Origin: Bacteroidota bacterium
GTDB taxonomy: Bacteria > Bacteroidota > Bacteroidia > Chitinophagales > Chitinophagaceae
Assembly: GCA_018266575.1 (NCBI GenBank)
Contig: JAFEAE010000023.1
Span: 186,001 to 250,000, forward strand
Direction of reading: 5' to 3'
DNA: 64,000 nucleotides
The translations under genes were made by a program, and so were the position numbers. Below are positions 42,669-51,045 of this stretch, in pieces; the first letter of the stretch is position 1, and each line of letters begins with the position of its first letter. The notes beneath the pieces were generated by a model. That model saw only the letters and a list, made by a program, of their open reading frames with translations. It made no database searches and was not told the DNA's origin.

Positions 42669-43579
42669 TAATTTTCTGTTTTATTTAATAGTTCTACAGA
42701 TGAATGAATGATAGAAAAATTTTGTTCGTTCGCATTTTCGTCAGGCAGGTATTTGGCAAATTTTACAAAATCGCTCATGCGCAATGCTTGTGCCAGTTGC
42801 GAAAATTCATCCGGAGAGATATTCAACTGGCGCAATTGCATGATCAGTTCTTCGTTCGTTTTTACCATACTTGCAATCTGCAATTTTCGTAATACAAACT
42901 GGCGAAGGATATCATTCAGCCTCGTGTAATATAATTTTGTTTGTCCGTTTGCGGGAAGGTTTTGTTTCTTTAAATCATCCAACGATTTCAACGCTTCTTC
43001 ATAAGGCGACAGTTTCGGAACGATTTGTTTTATGATCTTTCCATCTGTTTTCTTTTTTCGTATGAAATAAAAAACGAGCAAAGCAGATATCACCGTCATT
43101 GCAACAACAGCCCACACAATATATTTTGCAAGCGGGTTCTGAACATCAACAATATCTTTTATATCGTTATAATCTGCATTGGGGTTTGCTTTCGCAAAAC
43201 TCACTTGTATAGGGATAGAATCAGAAAGATAAGTAGTGCCGTTTACAGTGATCGGTAAGGATGGAAGGATCTGTGTCCCCGAATCAAAACTGGTTACTAA
43301 AATATCCTGCCTGAACATACGCCCATCGCCATCCGCAAGGGAATCAATTTTTCCTTTTTCAACAAATTCAAAATGAGTAAGGGAATCTTGTGTGAACCAG
43401 CTTATATCTGCACCTGCCGGTGTTTTTAATTCAAGCGTCAGCCGGATTGGTTCGCCAATTAATATTTTATTACGGTTTACCGTTGCTTTCAGGCTGATGT
43501 TTGCCTGCGCAAAAACCGTTTGCACAACAATTTCAAAAACCAGTAAGCAGGTTGCAATATGTGGTAGATTTCTTCTCAT
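42668..43579 (-). CDS. BatD-like exported membrane protein
   Basis: 303 residues. A signal peptide (about 1-25, ending VFAQANIS) is followed by a beta-sandwich of the BatD/DUF type (IGEPIRLTLELKTP). A helix at about 152-172 is followed by a cytoplasmic domain (SPYEEALKSLDDLKKQNLP; YYTRLNDILRQFVLRKL) resembling DUF4381. The Bat systems are thought to chaperone or mature envelope proteins with MoxR; mechanism is unresolved. It is coupled to batA (1-base overlap) and is 3 bases from the DUF58 gene. Confidence 0.8.
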   Translation of the reverse strand: MRRNLPHIATCLLVFEIVVQTVFAQANISLKATVNRNKILIGEPIRLTLELKTPAGADISWFTQDSLTHFEFVEKGKIDSLADGDGRMFRQDILVTSFDSGTQILPSLPITVNGTTYLSDSIPIQVSFAKANPNADYNDIKDIVDVQNPLAKYIVWAVVAMTVISALLVFYFIRKKKTDGKIIKQIVPKLSPYEEALKSLDDLKKQNLPANGQTKLYYTRLNDILRQFVLRKLQIASMVKTNEELIMQLRQLNISPDEFSQLAQALRMSDFVKFAKYLPDENANEQNFSIIHSSVELLNKTEN

Positions 43580-43582
43580 GAA

Positions 43583-44461
43583 CTAAGCCGGCCGGTTTCG
43601 TCCGATAAAAAACTTCTTTAACACTTTTACGTAATCTTCATCCGTGCGTATATGCAGCAATTCCGATCCTGCTTTTAAAAAAATTGTTTTGCAATTTTCG
43701 GTTACGGTAAAAAAACGCTGCTGGTAATTTTGTTGAACAAGATAATCACTGCTGTCAATCCATCTTATTTTTCCGGTTTCCGCATCCTGCACCTGTAATA
43801 ATCCTGCGGAAGGAAGCTGCATATCCATTTTATCATACACTTTAATACCGATGATATCATGTTTTCTTCCGGCAACTTTTAATGCATCATTGAATTTATC
43901 ATCTATGAAATCGCTCAACAAAAATGAAATGCTTTTTTGTTTGGTAGAATTATTGAAAAACCTGATCGCCTCGGAAATATTTGTCCCTTTATGTTTCGGT
44001 TTTATTGTCAGCAATTCACGAACGATATACAAGACATGCTCCCTTCCTTTTTTTGGAGGTATGTAACGTTCAATTTTATCACTAAATAAGATCACTCCCA
44101 CTTTATCATTATTGTTCGTTGCTGAAAATGCAAGCACAGCGCAGATTTCCGTGATCAGGTCTTTTTTACTTGTGTTCACTGTACCAAATAGAGAGCTTGC
44201 ACTGATATCGACCAATAACATTACTGTCAGCTCTCTTTCTTCTTCAAACAATTTGCTGAACGGATGCCCGAAACGTGCTGAAACATTCCAGTCGATGAAA
44301 CGCACATCATCTCCCGGCGCATACTCACGCACTTCGCGGAAACTCATGCCACGCCCTTTGAAAGCGCTGTGATATTCACCGGTGAATATATGCCGCGTCA
44401 GCCGCTTGCTTTTTATTTCAAGCTCCCGGACCTTTTTTAGTATTTCGGTTGTTGTCAGCAT
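43583..44461 (-). CDS. DUF58 protein of the MoxR/Bat cluster
   Basis: 292 residues. The DUF58 signature FREVREYAPGDDVRFIDWNV (about 44-63) leads into a vWA-like domain with a MIDAS-type DISASS motif (about residues 92-97). DUF58 proteins usually act with a neighbouring MoxR ATPase; the pair is thought to load or remodel membrane partners. The start is the ATG at 44461 (MLTTTEILKK); a TTG six bases upstream is less likely. A four-helix-bundle gene separates it from moxR. Confidence 0.92.
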   Translation of the reverse strand: MLTTTEILKKVRELEIKSKRLTRHIFTGEYHSAFKGRGMSFREVREYAPGDDVRFIDWNVSARFGHPFSKLFEEERELTVMLLVDISASSLFGTVNTSKKDLITEICAVLAFSATNNNDKVGVILFSDKIERYIPPKKGREHVLYIVRELLTIKPKHKGTNISEAIRFFNNSTKQKSISFLLSDFIDDKFNDALKVAGRKHDIIGIKVYDKMDMQLPSAGLLQVQDAETGKIRWIDSSDYLVQQNYQQRFFTVTENCKTIFLKAGSELLHIRTDEDYVKVLKKFFIGRNRPA

Positions 44462-44493
44462 GGACAAAGTTGACAGATGTTAGATGACAGATG

Positions 44494-44865
44494 TCAGTCT
44501 GTTATTTTAAATTGCTTTTCAAAATAAGAAATCAACCCATTTGTTATTCTCCCGCATTCTTCAATCAGCAATGAAATTTTCTTAAAACTTTCTATTGCTA
44601 TTATTCCAGTCATATTAGCAATGTTTAATAATGTTTCCAATTCATATATCGAACCTCTTGCTATATGAAAAAACTGAATTGTATCTTTTTTATAATTCCG
44701 CCCAAAACCTTCAGCAATATTGCTTGGAATTGATATAGCCGCTCTTTTCGTTTGCGATGTCAATGCAAAAGTTTCTTCTTTAGGGTATGTTTTTAATACC
44801 AGGTAAACTTCATTTACCAATTCCATAGATTTTTTCCAGGCTTCAAGGTTTTTATAATTTGTCAT
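44494..44865 (-). CDS. Four-helix-bundle protein (S23/IVP family), copy 1
   Basis: 123 residues of the 23S-rRNA-intervening-sequence/diversity-associated four-helix-bundle family. The hallmark LTSQTKRAAISIPSNIAEGF (about residues 33-52) is intact, with KNLEAWKKSMELVNEVY at the start. Function is unknown; members occur as scattered genes in Bacteroidota. It sits inside the moxR - DUF58 cluster, flanked by ACAGATGTTAGATGACAG-type repeats on both sides, so it looks inserted. A second member lies in the arginine cluster at 59978. Confidence 0.93.
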   Translation of the reverse strand: MTNYKNLEAWKKSMELVNEVYLVLKTYPKEETFALTSQTKRAAISIPSNIAEGFGRNYKKDTIQFFHIARGSIYELETLLNIANMTGIIAIESFKKISLLIEECGRITNGLISYFEKQFKITD

Positions 44866-44971
44866 AGGGTTAGGTTTATAAAATTTCACTTTGGCGAAAA
44901 CAGCAAAATCAAATCAATAATCAAAGTCAAACGAGCGGTCTGTCATCCATCATCTAACATCTGTCATCTCT

Positions 44972-45973
44972 CTACGGTACCTGTATTGCCCTAAGCACAT
45001 CATCGATCACATTTTCTACATTCACATTTTCTGCCTCTGCTTCATAAGTTAAACCGATACGATGGCGTAATACATCTTTTGAAACGGTACGCACATCTTC
45101 CGGTATAGTATAACCACGTTTATTAAGAAATGCATTTGCTTTTGCAGCAAGCGCCAGGTTGATGCTTGCCCTCGGCGAACCGCCATAAGCAATCAATGGC
45201 TTTAATTTTTCGAGTTTATATTTCTCCGGTGTACGTGTTGCAAAAACAATATCCAGGATATAATTCTCTACTTTTTCATCCATATAAATCTGCCGCGCCA
45301 GGTCTTTTGCCTGCTGGATTTCCTGCATGGAAACTACCTGTGAAACCTGTGGAGGTTTTGCTCCCTGTACATTCTGCCGGATGATCAGTTGCTCTTCCAG
45401 TTTGCTTGGATAATCAACGATCACTTTCATGATAAAACGGTCTTGTTGTGCTTCCGGCAACGGATATGTACCTTCTTGCTCAAGCGGGTTTTGGGTGGCA
45501 AGAACAAGAAACGGTTCTTCTAACTTATAGCTTGTGTCACCAATGGTCACCTGCCTTTCCTGCATCGCTTCCAGCAATGCGCTTTGTACTTTTGCAGGGG
45601 CTCGGTTGATCTCATCTGCCAGGATAAAATTGGCGAAGATCGGTCCTTTGCGCACCACAAATTCATGGCGTTGCTGGTTGTAGATCATCGTGCCGATCAC
45701 ATCCGCAGGTAACAAATCAGGCGTAAACTGAATACGGCTGAATTGCGCTTTGATAGCCTGTGCCAACGATTTTATAGATAATGTTTTTGCGAGGCCGGGA
45801 ACACCTTCCAGCAAAATATGCCCGTTGCTTAATAAGCCGATCAGCAACCTGTCGATCATATAATGTTGCCCGACAATTACACGGCCCACTTCATCGCGTA
45901 TTCGGTCGATGAATGAGCTTTGGTATTGAATCTTATCATTTAATTGCCTGATATCTTCAGCAGTGTAAACCAT
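44972..45973 (-). CDS. MoxR-family AAA+ ATPase
   Basis: A 333-residue AAA+ chaperone. It has the Walker A motif GVPGLAKT (57-64), Walker B FILADE (116-121), the sensor-1 region LVLATQNPLEQEGTYPLPEA and the C-terminal lid (GGSPRASINLALAAKA). MoxR ATPases act with DUF58 and vWA partners; here those are the next genes on the strand. It heads the cluster moxR - four-helix bundle - DUF58 - batD-like - batA. Confidence 0.95.
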   Translation of the reverse strand: MVYTAEDIRQLNDKIQYQSSFIDRIRDEVGRVIVGQHYMIDRLLIGLLSNGHILLEGVPGLAKTLSIKSLAQAIKAQFSRIQFTPDLLPADVIGTMIYNQQRHEFVVRKGPIFANFILADEINRAPAKVQSALLEAMQERQVTIGDTSYKLEEPFLVLATQNPLEQEGTYPLPEAQQDRFIMKVIVDYPSKLEEQLIIRQNVQGAKPPQVSQVVSMQEIQQAKDLARQIYMDEKVENYILDIVFATRTPEKYKLEKLKPLIAYGGSPRASINLALAAKANAFLNKRGYTIPEDVRTVSKDVLRHRIGLTYEAEAENVNVENVIDDVLRAIQVP

Positions 45974-46131
45974 AGAAAAATATTAAAGTTGCAAAATACG
46001 AATTCGGAGTGCAAGTATAGATAAGGGTTTTATAAAATTTAACAAAAATGGATTAATGGAAATATTATGCCATTTTTTGTAAAATAAAAGCCCGCAAAAA
46101 AGCGAGCAGGAATATTATTTAAAATGAAAAC

Positions 46132-47877
46132 TTAACCCAGGTATTTTCCAACGATCGGCACACGCCTTCCCACACCAAATGCCTTGCAGCTTACGCGAAT
46201 GATCGGGCAGAACTGGTTGCGCTTATATTCATTTGCATTAACCATTTTCAAAACACGTTTTACCAAAGCTTCGTCAATACCCATAGCGATGATCTCCTTC
46301 GGGCCCTGCCGCTTTTCAATGTATTGATATAATATTTTATCAAGAACATCATATTCAGGCAAGCTATCACTGTCTTTTTGATCGGGGCGCAATTCCGCAG
46401 AAGGCGCTTTTACAAGAATATTTTGCGGAATTATCTCTTCATTGCGGTTGATATATTTTGCCAATGCATACACCTGCATTTTATATACATCGCCGAGCAC
46501 ACTTAAGCCACCAGCCATATCGCCGTATAAAGTTCCGTAACCTGTGGCGAGTTCGCTTTTGTTAGAAGTGTTTAGCAATATATAGCCGAATTTATTAGCA
46601 ATCGCCATCAGCAAATTTCCGCGTGTGCGGCTTTGGATATTTTCTTCTGCCAAACTAAATGGCAGATCATTGAATACAGGTTTGAGGGATGATAAGAATG
46701 ATTCATAAATATTTTTAATCGGGATGATATCATACGGGTTGCCTAGACGTTGCGATAATAATTCTGCATCACTTACCGAATGTGAGGTGGAATATTGTGA
46801 TGGCATCAGTATCGCACGCACATTTTCTTTTCCCAACGCTTCGCATGCTAACGCTAATGTAACAGCGCTATCAATTCCGCCACTGCTTCCGAGAATAGCT
46901 TTTGAAAATCCCATCTTGTGGAAATAATCGCGGATCCCCAATATCAGCGCATCATAAATCTGTTTGATATTATTTTCAGAAGTGAGGTAACCAATAATTT
47001 TTGAAGGATCGGTTTGTTTGGAAACGCGAAGGTCTTTGTCGAGTTGGATGACAGTTGACAGTTTAGAGATGACAGACTTTGGTTCAGACTTAGCTTCTTT
47101 GTCTGTCAACTGCAAACTGTCATCTGTCACCTCTATTGTTTCATAATCTTCCTCAAAATATTTCATCTCCTTTATAATATTTCCTTCCGCATCATACACC
47201 AAACTTCCGCCATCAAAAACAATTTCTGTTTGTGAACCGACAGTGTTGCAATATAGCATCGGCAATTTGTATTTGAGAACGTTTCTGCGGATAACTTCTT
47301 TCCGGTCTTCATCATGGTCGTAATCAAATGGCGAAGCAGAAATATTGATCATCAGATCAGGAGATTGTTTGATGAGTTCATCCATCGGGCAAACGCGGTA
47401 CAACGGGTTATCGCCGAGGTTCCATATATCTTCACAAATCGTCAATGCAATTTTCTTTCCTTTAAATTCAATGACATTCCAGTTATATGCAGGTTCAAAA
47501 TAGCGGTACTCATCAAATACATCATAATTCGGCAAGCAGGTTTTTTGCGCCACTCCTATTATTTCATTGTTATATAAAAACCATGCTGCATTAAACAGGT
47601 CTTTTCCTTCAACAACAGGGTTGCGTTGCGGGCAACCAACAATCACCCCGATATTATCTGTATGTTTTTTGATTAACTCAATAGAATTGTAACAGGCATT
47701 TATAAAATCTTCAAACTCTAAAAAATCCCTTGGCGGATAACCGCAAACAGCAAGTTCGGTAAATACAATAAGGTCTGCGTTTTGCTTTTTTGCATCTTCG
47801 ATGACGCCAATAATTTTTTGTGTATTACTCTCAAAGTTGCCGATATGATAATTCTGCTGCGCTAAAACAATTTTCAT
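46132..47877 (-). CDS. nadE: Glutamine-dependent NAD+ synthetase with an in-frame repeat insertion
   Basis: A 581-residue two-domain enzyme that makes NAD from NaAD using glutamine. The nitrilase glutaminase domain (1-250) has its catalytic triad: E41, K112 and C148. The synthetase domain has the PP-loop SGGIDS (332-337) and later NTSNKSELATGYGTLYGD. Between them residues about 250-277 (TDDSLQLTDKEAKSEPKSVI) are encoded by a 28-bp imperfect inverted repeat of the GACAGTTGACAG word family. I infer an insertion into the linker; the enzyme should remain active. The divergent neighbour is gldB. Confidence 0.95.
   Translation of the reverse strand: MKIVLAQQNYHIGNFESNTQKIIGVIEDAKKQNADLIVFTELAVCGYPPRDFLEFEDFINACYNSIELIKKHTDNIGVIVGCPQRNPVVEGKDLFNAAWFLYNNEIIGVAQKTCLPNYDVFDEYRYFEPAYNWNVIEFKGKKIALTICEDIWNLGDNPLYRVCPMDELIKQSPDLMINISASPFDYDHDEDRKEVIRRNVLKYKLPMLYCNTVGSQTEIVFDGGSLVYDAEGNIIKEMKYFEEDYETIEVTDDSLQLTDKEAKSEPKSVISKLSTVIQLDKDLRVSKQTDPSKIIGYLTSENNIKQIYDALILGIRDYFHKMGFSKAILGSSGGIDSAVTLALACEALGKENVRAILMPSQYSTSHSVSDAELLSQRLGNPYDIIPIKNIYESFLSSLKPVFNDLPFSLAEENIQSRTRGNLLMAIANKFGYILLNTSNKSELATGYGTLYGDMAGGLSVLGDVYKMQVYALAKYINRNEEIIPQNILVKAPSAELRPDQKDSDSLPEYDVLDKILYQYIEKRQGPKEIIAMGIDEALVKRVLKMVNANEYKRNQFCPIIRVSCKAFGVGRRVPIVGKYLG
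47050..47128. repeat. 28-bp imperfect inverted repeat inside nadE
   Basis: 47050-47077 (GACAGTTGACAGTTTAGAGA then TGACAGAC) resembles the reverse complement of 47101-47128, with differences confined to a few bases. The block is in frame and uses the same word as the spacer hairpin at 39949-40036. Confidence 0.85.
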
Positions 47878-48246
47878 AGTACAAATTTAAAACACTAATT
47901 ACACGAATTGAAACGAATTTTTGGGAATACGAATTACACGAATTGAAACGAATTAGATAGCAGCGAGTTTCTTCAAATGTATTTTTCCCGCAGATATTCG
48001 CAGATATCCTGTGGAAATCTGCGTGTATTTAATCAGCGCTTATCTGCGGGAAATTTTGAGAACACGAATTGCTCGAATTTGAGCGAATTGGTTGAACCCG
48101 CAAATCGTTAATGAAATAGTAAAAGTGCCCCATTTTTACTTAATACGCATAATTGTCCCCGTTTCGCGTTAATTCGTGTCTCAGTATTTGACCAATTCGT
48201 TTTTATTCGTGTAATTCGTGTTCGTAATTCGTGTTTTAATTTTTGT
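47878..48246. repeat. nadE/gldB spacer with CACGAATT-type repeats
   Basis: A 23-base direct repeat (start AATTACACGAATTGAAACGA) occurs at 47897-47919 and 47932-47954. The word recurs inverted at 48160-48240 (ATTCGTGTAATTCGTG). A 13-bp inverted repeat TTTCCCGCAGATA pairs 47984-47996 with 48041-48053. The same words appear around the GxxExxY pseudogene (8210-8240 and 8648-8672). No gene found. Confidence 0.8.
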
Positions 48247-49266
48247 ATGAATAAACTATTCCCTTTTCTACTATTTGTTTTTATCGTTGGTTGCAAAAGC
48301 AAAAAAAATATTCCTGATGTTTCCGGGATACCTGTTACTGTAAAGATCGAGCGTTTTGACCAGGCATTTTTTGCAACAGACAGCAATAATATTGTTGATG
48401 GCTTGCGCAAACTGAACCAGCAGTATCCTTATTTCTTCACCGATTTTACGGCAAACATTCTGGGCGTTGGTGTATTAAGCGATACCAGCAAATCTGCATT
48501 TGAAGCAACACGCCAGTTTCTCACAACCTATTTCCCGGTGAAAGATTCTATCGAACAAAAGTTTCAGAATACAGAGTGGCTGGAGAAACAGTTGAAAACT
48601 GCTTTGCAGTTTGTGAAGTTTTATTTTCCGAAATATCAACTGCCGCAGAAAGTTGTCACTTATATCGGCCCGTTCGATGCACCGGGAGTTGCCATTACGC
48701 CGTATGCACTCGGGATCGGTTTGCAAGTTTATGCAGGAAAAAATTTTTCTTTCTATACCAGCATGCAGGGACAGGAAATGTACCCTGCATACATCTCACG
48801 CCGCTTCGAACCGGTTTATATCACTGCGAATTGTATGAATGCAATTACAGAAGATTTATATCCCGATAAAAGCACCGGCAAACCGCTTATTGAGCAAATG
48901 ATAGAGAAAGGAAAATACTGGTACCTCACCGATTTGTTTTTACCTGAAACAGCAGACAGCTTGAAAACAGGTTACACACAAAAACAATTGGATTGGTGCA
49001 AAGCCAATGAAGGATTGATATGGAATTATTTTTTGCAGAACAATACAGAACTGTATACAATCGATCCGGATATAATAAAAAATTATATCGGGGAAAACCC
49101 TACAACTACCGGAATGCCGGATGTGGCGCCGGGAAATATCGGCCAATGGGTAGGTTGGCAGATCGTAAAAAAATATGTTGAAAATAATCCTTCAATCACA
49201 CCGGATCAATTAATGCAAACAGATGCTAAAAAAATTTTTGAAGAAGCGAAATACAAGCCGAGATGA
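48247..49266 (+). CDS. gldB: GldB-like gliding-motility lipoprotein
   Basis: 339 residues. A lipoprotein signal with Cys16 (MNKLFPFLLFVFIVGCK) is followed by VKIERFDQAFFAT, YPYFFTDF and the metallo-protease-like LGLGIGLQVYAG / NCMNAITEDLYP region typical of GldB. GldB is needed for gliding in Flavobacterium, where it is encoded beside nadE and gldC. Here nadE is the divergent neighbour, but no gldC follows. Presence of GldB does not show that this organism glides. T9SS use is independently shown by the first gene in the window. Confidence 0.85.
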   Translation: MNKLFPFLLFVFIVGCKSKKNIPDVSGIPVTVKIERFDQAFFATDSNNIVDGLRKLNQQYPYFFTDFTANILGVGVLSDTSKSAFEATRQFLTTYFPVKDSIEQKFQNTEWLEKQLKTALQFVKFYFPKYQLPQKVVTYIGPFDAPGVAITPYALGIGLQVYAGKNFSFYTSMQGQEMYPAYISRRFEPVYITANCMNAITEDLYPDKSTGKPLIEQMIEKGKYWYLTDLFLPETADSLKTGYTQKQLDWCKANEGLIWNYFLQNNTELYTIDPDIIKNYIGENPTTTGMPDVAPGNIGQWVGWQIVKKYVENNPSITPDQLMQTDAKKIFEEAKYKPR

Positions 49267-49350
49267 TGTGTAAGAATATAGAATTTAGAATACAGAAGAT
49301 AGAATATTGAGATACTCAAATAAAACTACTTTTGTTTTTTCTTCTAATTT

Positions 49351-49833
49351 CTATTTTCTAACTCCTATCTTCTCTCTAAGTAATTCTCTCGCTTGTTGTA
49401 TCTCAGTGATGTCTTTAAAAGCATCTTTCGGTACCATAAAAAAAGAACGTCCGTCGAAATATAGCAGAAAGAAATACATTGTTTCTTTGAATTCGCTGAA
49501 ATCTTTCCAACTCCATTTTTGCGATCCTTTGTGTGTTTGAAGTACTACACCGCTTTCTTCAAAACTCATAATAAAATCATCGCGGAAGGTGGATGATTTT
49601 TTGTAGATGCTCAACGGCAAAATACGCCGCACAGTGACCCATAGCAAAAACCAGAGCAGGGAAAATACCAGGAATGATACTGCCTGGATTTTCTTGAAAT
49701 AAAAAAGAACGGCAGATAAAATAGCAAATAGATTGATGACAATAAAGAGTGCCCTGATTTCAGCCCTGCCAAAAAAATGGCTTCGAAGCCCATCCAATAC
49801 CTGCTTTTTATTATAGCCAAACTGAATTGTCAT
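49351..49833 (-). CDS. YcxB-like membrane protein
   Basis: 160 residues. After a short N-terminus (MTIQFGYNKKQVLDGLRSHF) there are two helices (about 27-60), then a C-terminal soluble part with the YcxB-like strand pattern (FEESGVVLQTHKGSQKWSWK; FFLLYFDGRSFFMVPK). The family's function is unknown. I chose the ATG at 49833 because it begins the conserved region and upstream codons are hydrophobic noise. Confidence 0.75.
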   Translation of the reverse strand: MTIQFGYNKKQVLDGLRSHFFGRAEIRALFIVINLFAILSAVLFYFKKIQAVSFLVFSLLWFLLWVTVRRILPLSIYKKSSTFRDDFIMSFEESGVVLQTHKGSQKWSWKDFSEFKETMYFFLLYFDGRSFFMVPKDAFKDITEIQQARELLREKIGVRK

Positions 49834-49937
49834 TGAAATAAGTTGAGAGAAGTAAAAATAAGCATTAAATAAAAATGGCAACCCAAAAGGCTGCCATCTT
49901 AATTTCTTGAACTATATGAATCATTAACTTCTCTATC

Positions 49938-50054
49938 TTATCTTACATCACGGCATTTACTGTAATGATGATTGGCCGCTTCATACGGGGTAACAGAACG
50001 GCTGCATGAATACAACAATGCAATTAATAAAACCAGGGCGAGGATTTTTTTCAT
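49938..50054 (-). CDS. 38-residue lipoprotein
   Basis: The frame reads MKKILALVLLIALLYSCSRS then VTPYEAANHHYSKCRDVR and stop. The lipobox places the lipidated Cys at 17, and the tail matches a small lipoprotein type I recall from Chitinophagaceae (ending AANxHYxKCRxxR). It is too short for usual gene callers. A good signal peptide plus a compact polar tail make chance unlikely. Confidence 0.7.
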   Translation of the reverse strand: MKKILALVLLIALLYSCSRSVTPYEAANHHYSKCRDVR

Positions 50055-50257
50055 GATTTAATTTTTACTTGTCAGGATATTATTAACGAAAATACGGCGA
50101 TAAAATTGCCATGCAAGCAAATATAAAGGTATTTGAAATTTTTCAATTAAAAACGGGAAAACCCTTATGCATGTGGGTTTTCCGTAGTAATCGCCGCATT
50201 ATTACTACTGCGAATTTTTATTTAATTTTAAGTATTGTTAACCTAACCATATATCAA

Positions 50258-50848
50258 ATGAAACTTTTAAAAATTGCTTCCGGGTTATTTTTTGCAACAT
50301 TTGCAACCATCATTACTACAAACGCACAACGGGTTAAACTTGCTGAAGGAAAACTTGATTTTCTGAAAAGTGAGAGCAGTATCAATGTTGAATTTACCTA
50401 CGACAATATGAGCGTTGGAAAATTCAGTAAAGAGGATGATTATATCGTTTCAAAAAAAGAAGAATATAACAAAAAAGAACCGGGCAGGGGCGACGCCTGG
50501 GCAAAAAGCTGGGTGAACGACCGCGAAGCCAGGTATGAACCAAGGTTCAACGAACTGTTTCAAAAATACGGTGAGCTTGGAATAAAAAAAGATGCGAAGT
50601 ACACAATGGTTTTTCATACCACATTTACTGAACCGGGATATAATGTTGGCGTATGGAAAAAGAATGCGGAAATAAGTGCAGAGGTCCTGATTGTTGAAAC
50701 AGCAAACAGAAGCAATGTGCTTGCAAAAATAACCGTTCAAAATGCACCGGGAAGATCATTCTGGGGCAACGATTACGATACTGGCGAACGCCTTGCAGAA
50801 GCCTATGCTGCAGCAGGAAAAGCTGTAGGGAAATTCATGAAAAAATAA
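50258..50848 (+). CDS. Exported protein of unknown function
   Basis: 196 residues. A signal peptide (MKLLKIASGLFFATFATIIT, cleavage near NAQ) is followed by a soluble alpha/beta domain (VKLAEGKLDFLKSESSINVE; MVFHTTFTEPGYNVGVWKKN) with a helical C-terminus (GERLAEAYAAAGKAVGKFMK). The start at 50258 is chosen for the signal peptide; the frame extends further upstream without support. Probably periplasmic or surface-exposed. No family recognised. Confidence 0.75.
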   Translation: MKLLKIASGLFFATFATIITTNAQRVKLAEGKLDFLKSESSINVEFTYDNMSVGKFSKEDDYIVSKKEEYNKKEPGRGDAWAKSWVNDREARYEPRFNELFQKYGELGIKKDAKYTMVFHTTFTEPGYNVGVWKKNAEISAEVLIVETANRSNVLAKITVQNAPGRSFWGNDYDTGERLAEAYAAAGKAVGKFMKK

Positions 50849-50866
50849 ATTTCTATCTACATAAAA

Positions 50867-50902
50867 AATAAAAGCTGCTTCATGAAGCAGCTTTTATTTT
50901 TT
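50867..50902 (+). terminator. Rho-independent terminator
   Basis: A perfect 14-bp stem (AATAAAAGCTGCTT at 50867-50880 with 50885-50898) closes a CATG loop and ends in T residues. Confidence 0.88.
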
Positions 50903-50974
50903 CCCATTGCGATTATCGTTTTGCAAATTGAGTTTTGTTGCATAAGACAATTTTTCTGCATGTTTGTTCATGCA

Positions 50975-51008
50975 ACAAAAAAATCCGATCATAGAGATGA
51001 CCGGATTT
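50975..51008 (-). terminator. Terminator of the ribonucleotide reductase gene
   Basis: On the minus strand AAATCCG (51002-51008) pairs with CGGATTT (50981-50987) and is followed by a T run. It lies 38 bases past the nrdJ stop at 51046. Confidence 0.7.
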
Positions 51009-51045
51009 AATTTATATAAATAACCGTCCTTTTTGAACTATTTTA

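Noticed and set aside
46086..46113. Terminator after nadE (GCCCGC...GCGAGC)
   Set aside because: The stem has mismatches and is short; support is too weak compared with the other terminators listed.
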